Source: an uncultured bacterium (GTDB lineage Bacteria; Desulfobacterota; Desulfobulbia; Desulfobulbales; Desulfobulbaceae). Taken from it: a stretch of 7,762 bases of DNA. Numbering within the stretch: position 1 is the first letter of the stretch; each line of letters opens with the position of its first letter. Made by a program: the position numbers and the translations under genes. The notes under the pieces were generated by a model, which was not told where the DNA came from, did no database searches, and saw only the letters and a list, made by a program, of their open reading frames with translations. The stretch covers positions 1-7,762 of the forward strand of contig CAIMMA010000238.1 of NCBI GenBank assembly GCA_903842475.1, given 5' to 3'. This document shows, piece by piece, positions 4,940 to 7,762 of this stretch.

Positions 4940-7300
4940 TCAGAAGGGCCGCAGCACCCAGATGCCGCAGGGGCAGGTGTCGGCGCAGAAGCCGCAGGCG
5001 ATGCATTTATTGTCGTCCGAGACATACTCGTAATCCACGCCATCGGGACCGGCGGGTTTGTCCTGCCGGGTGATGGCGTTGGTGGGACAGATGGTCTCGC
5101 AGAGATGACAGTCGCGGCAGGAACCGCAGCTCAGGCAGCGGGCCGCCTGCTGGTCCTCGGTGGCCCCGCGGTCGGTAACCGGATCGTAGTGGGCAAGCGT
5201 CAGATCTTCGTAACGGATCAGCTGCTGGCGGAAGGGCAGCCAAGGTTCGCCTTTGAACTGGGCGAGCAGATACTCCGCGGTCCGTTTGCCCGCTCCCAGG
5301 GCGTTGGTCGCCAGGCCGGGACGCTCGACATCGCCGATGGCAAAAATCTTGGCATCACTGGTCCGGCCGGCATCGTCGGTCTTCACCCAGGCCGCGCCCC
5401 CCACCTTGACCAGTTCCACCGTCTCGGGCAGAAAAGGCAGACTGGGGATGTCGCCGATGGAAATAATCACCGTCTGGGCCGGAATAAGGGTGCCGTCGGC
5501 GCCAACCAACCCCTCGGCGGTCACCTCCCGGGTCATGACCGGCCACTGGAAGGTGGCGCCCAGCGCTTCGGCCGCCTGCCGTTCCTTGCCGAAAGCCAGG
5601 GGTTTTTGGATATCGACCAGCACCACCTGCTCGGCACCCAGCCGGTAGGCCTCGGCGGCCACGTCGCAGCCGACGTTGCCGGCGCCGATGATCACCACCT
5701 GCTTGCCGGTGGCCATGGGATGGGCGCTTTTGGCGGCCTTGAGGTAGTCGAGGGCGGGAAGAACCCGTTCGTGTCCAGGAAAGGACAGGGTCCGGGGCTG
5801 GTGGGTACCGACCGCCACCACCACGGCATCAAAGGTCTGCTTGAGTTCCTCCACTTTTTCTCTGGTCAAACTGACCCCGAGGTTGACATGGAGATGTTTG
5901 GTTTTGAGGAAACGAGCCACCTCGGTCTCCCAGACCGCCTTGGAAAGCCGCTCCCAGGGAATAGTCTGGGCCAGCTTGCCGCCGAGCACCGTGTCGCGCT
6001 CGAAGATGTGGGCCTCGACCCCGTTCAAGGCCAGATGCCAGGCCGCCGCTATCCCGGCGGGACCGCCGCCGATGATGGCCACCCGTTTCCCGGTGGCCGG
6101 CAACGCTTCCGGCGGATCGACCATCGGCACCGCCCGTCCGAGCACCGAAGCGTCGATGCTGTAATCGATCTTTTCCCGGCTGCAGTTCTGAATGCAGAGA
6201 TTGGGGCAGATCGTGCCGCAGACCGAGGCTGGAAAGGGGGTGTAGCGCAGCAGCATTTCGTAGGCTTCAACATTGCGGCCTTCGCGGATCATCCGCAACC
6301 GATCAATGGTCGGGATGTGAATCGGGCAATAAAAGGTGCAGGGCGCCGCACTGCTGCGGTTGTTCCAGAACGGTTTCTTGCGGCGGAATTCGCCGGTTTC
6401 GACCACGCCGATCAGGCTGCGTTCCAGCCCGGGCGCGATGTCCCGCAACGGATCGCCGCCACCGAAGGCCTGGTCCCAAATCCGCTTACGGAACTCGGCC
6501 ATCGGCATGGGGCCGGAGAACATCAGGGCCCGTTCCTGGGGGGTGATCGCCACCAGTACGTTCCACTCGGCACGCACCGAAAGCGCAGCCAGCAACTCCG
6601 GCCGATCGATCTTGGCCAGATATTCGGGCAACCGCTCGATCAACCATTGCCAGTCCGCATCATCGGGGGGGATCAATTTGGCGTTGGTCTTGGAATAGGA
6701 GTCGTCGATGGTGCCCCGGAAAAAAATCTTGCCGCCGACCATGCCGACACAAGGCCGATAACCGAGCACATTCGCCGCATTTTTGGGGTTGACTCCGCAG
6801 ACCACGGCCAAGCCGCCGCAGTTGAATTCGGCAAAGGTATCGCCCACCGAGCCAAGCACCCACATTTGCGGGCGCTCATACTCAGGGTTCCATTTGGTCA
6901 TGGTCAGACCGCGGGCACCGATGGAGCCGCCGATCATGACCCGGCCGCCGGCCATGGCGTTGCAGACGCCGTTGGTGGCATCGCCCTTGACAATCACATC
7001 CGCGCCGATATTGAGGTAGCCGACATCGTCGGAGGCCGAACCTTCGCAGATGATGGTGGCTCCCTGCAGGCCCATGCAGCCAAGCCGCTGCCCGGCCGGT
7101 CCTTGGACCCGGATGGTCAGGGGCCGGTCGACCGAACCGAGCCGCAGGCCGATGTTGTGCTGGCCAAACGATTCGAGGAGCAGTTCGTCTGCCTCGGCGG
7201 CCGCGGACCGGACCTCCTCTTCAAAGACCTTGGAGGAGAGTCGCTGGTTGTTGGCATCCTTGCCGCGGACAGTGCGTATGGTATGTTTTGCTTCGCTCAT
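4940..7300 (-). CDS. Glutamate synthase subunit: GXGXG domain fused to GltD-type FAD/NAD(P) oxidoreductase and 2[4Fe-4S] ferredoxin domain
   Basis: The 786-residue cytoplasmic protein should deliver electrons for reductive glutamate formation from glutamine and 2-oxoglutarate. Residues about 50-200 carry glycine-rich repeats of the GltB C-terminal GXGXG beta-helix. Residues about 320-375 hold the GltD-like Fe-S region: C321, C325, then C361, C365, C369, C373. The FAD-binding GGGPAG is at 411-416 and the second dinucleotide site GAGNVG at 539-544, followed by VVLVD with acidic D563. AIGDVERPG near 654-662 is the flavoprotein C-terminal FAD contact. The C-terminus has ferredoxin motifs C728-C731-C734-C738 and C766-C769-C772-C776, plus C722, C725 and C778. 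The ATG at 7300 is the first possible start, because an in-frame TGA lies three codons upstream; no close Shine-Dalgarno is visible. It lies 33 bases after the GltB-type gene, as a likely operon. Classical GltD is about 470 residues, so this is a clear fusion. It would be called gltD-like. Confidence 0.92.
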   Translation of the reverse strand: MSEAKHTIRTVRGKDANNQRLSSKVFEEEVRSAAAEADELLLESFGQHNIGLRLGSVDRPLTIRVQGPAGQRLGCMGLQGATIICEGSASDDVGYLNIGADVIVKGDATNGVCNAMAGGRVMIGGSIGARGLTMTKWNPEYERPQMWVLGSVGDTFAEFNCGGLAVVCGVNPKNAANVLGYRPCVGMVGGKIFFRGTIDDSYSKTNAKLIPPDDADWQWLIERLPEYLAKIDRPELLAALSVRAEWNVLVAITPQERALMFSGPMPMAEFRKRIWDQAFGGGDPLRDIAPGLERSLIGVVETGEFRRKKPFWNNRSSAAPCTFYCPIHIPTIDRLRMIREGRNVEAYEMLLRYTPFPASVCGTICPNLCIQNCSREKIDYSIDASVLGRAVPMVDPPEALPATGKRVAIIGGGPAGIAAAWHLALNGVEAHIFERDTVLGGKLAQTIPWERLSKAVWETEVARFLKTKHLHVNLGVSLTREKVEELKQTFDAVVVAVGTHQPRTLSFPGHERVLPALDYLKAAKSAHPMATGKQVVIIGAGNVGCDVAAEAYRLGAEQVVLVDIQKPLAFGKERQAAEALGATFQWPVMTREVTAEGLVGADGTLIPAQTVIISIGDIPSLPFLPETVELVKVGGAAWVKTDDAGRTSDAKIFAIGDVERPGLATNALGAGKRTAEYLLAQFKGEPWLPFRQQLIRYEDLTLAHYDPVTDRGATEDQQAARCLSCGSCRDCHLCETICPTNAITRQDKPAGPDGVDYEYVSDDNKCIACGFCADTCPCGIWVLRPF

Positions 7301-7333
7301 AATATTTCAGGGTACTGGTGGTGAATTCCTGTG

Positions 7334-7762
7334 TCAGCAGATGTAATCAATCTGCAACCGATCCGCGATGGCTTGGTCGTCAACGCCCAGGGCATCGGAC
7401 ATGCCGATGGGCAAGCTCTGGGAGCGGCCAAGCGGCGCCATGATCTTCTTCATCTCGGTGCGAATGGACATGAAGGTATCGACCACCCGCTGGGCCACCT
7501 CGTCGGGATCCAGGCGCCGGAACAGTTTCTCGTTCTGGCTGGTGATCCCCTTGGGACAGATGCCGACATTGCAGACATTGCACCGTCCCATCTCATTGCC
7601 GAGACAACCGGCGGCACTTTGCATGATGTATTTGCCGATATGGACCCCGGAGGCACCGAGCATGATCAGGGCCATGCCGTTCTGGGTGACATTGCCGTTC
7701 TTGCCGATACCGCCGGCGGCAAACAGCGGAATCTCGTTCTGCCGCCCCTGGCGGACCAGGTC
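7334..7762 (-). CDS. gltB: Glutamate synthase FMN/Fe-S catalytic subunit, split GltB type (partial, N-terminus beyond window)
   Basis: The last 142 residues are visible. They match the end of the FMN-binding glutamate synthase barrel, where ammonia from glutamine reacts with 2-oxoglutarate and is reduced to glutamate. AAGGIGKNGN (15-24 of the visible part), followed by MLGASGVHIGK (34-44), is the phosphate-binding end of the TIM barrel. C53, C61, C64 and C69 form the Fe-S segment, with CNVGICPKGITSQ corresponding to the CPVGxATQ signature of classical GltB. EMKKIMAPLGRS then matches the usual helix that closes the domain. The protein stops right after this domain (ending DYIC), so the GXGXG domain that normally follows in one large GltB chain is not here but heads the next gene. 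That is the split arrangement known from archaea and anaerobes. The glutamine amidotransferase part is presumably upstream, off the right edge. Confidence 0.88.
   Translation of the reverse strand, partial: DLVRQGRQNEIPLFAAGGIGKNGNVTQNGMALIMLGASGVHIGKYIMQSAAGCLGNEMGRCNVCNVGICPKGITSQNEKLFRRLDPDEVAQRVVDTFMSIRTEMKKIMAPLGRSQSLPIGMSDALGVDDQAIADRLQIDYIC

Noticed and set aside
4922..7324. Very long plus-strand open frame (800 codons) opposite the glutamate synthase fusion gene
   Set aside because: It is a shadow of high-GC codon usage on the other strand. Its translation is glycine/histidine/arginine-rich with no family motif, while the minus strand shows clear cofactor and Fe-S motifs throughout.
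1..7762. Search for mobile elements, CRISPR repeats, tRNA/rRNA genes, riboswitches and direct repeats
   Set aside because: Reading both strands I saw no spaced direct repeats, no transposase or integrase motifs, no cloverleaf-like segment and no long leader suited to a riboswitch.

Overview
The window looks like chromosome from an anaerobic Gram-negative bacterium, most likely a Desulfobacterota member of the Desulfobulbales type. That placement is inferred from three things: the high-GC coding style, the anaerobe-type split glutamate synthase with many iron-sulfur cysteines, and the general protein flavour. I could not test it by searching. Nothing here looks horizontally acquired: I see no insertion sequence, integrase, CRISPR array, tRNA or rRNA.

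Layout: (1) The left end carries the N-terminal three quarters of mutL (mismatch repair) on the minus strand, running off the left edge. (2) A 159-base divergent intergenic region follows. (3) Four plus-strand genes come next, closely spaced and possibly co-transcribed: a bifunctional class A penicillin-binding protein (1553-3409), a cysteine-rich YkgJ-like protein (3425-3973), the O6-alkylguanine DNA repair methyltransferase ogt (4034-4528) and an unrecognised 90-residue protein with a strong ribosome binding site (4608-4880). (4) A long perfect-stem hairpin at about 4882-4918, flanked by A and T tracts, can terminate both strands. (5) Two minus-strand genes enter from the right: the C-terminal end of the FMN/Fe-S catalytic subunit of a split glutamate synthase (7334-7762, running off the right edge), then a 786-residue protein fusing the glutamate synthase GXGXG domain, a GltD-type FAD/NAD(P) oxidoreductase and a C-terminal double-cluster ferredoxin domain (4940-7300).

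How the genes fit together: the right-hand pair should assimilate ammonium nitrogen by converting 2-oxoglutarate and glutamine to glutamate, with electrons passed from NAD(P)H or a ferredoxin-like donor through FAD and Fe-S clusters to FMN. The glutaminase subunit is probably encoded just beyond the right edge. mutL and ogt both deal with DNA damage and mispairs but are divergent and not obviously co-regulated. The penicillin-binding protein builds peptidoglycan.

I do not see a clearly new biological system. The points most worth checking are the missing normal start of the penicillin-binding protein (a possible one-base error or frameshift in a C tract), a glycine in place of a glutamate in the MutL endonuclease motif, the domain fusion and surplus cysteines of the glutamate synthase subunits, and two poorly characterised small proteins.
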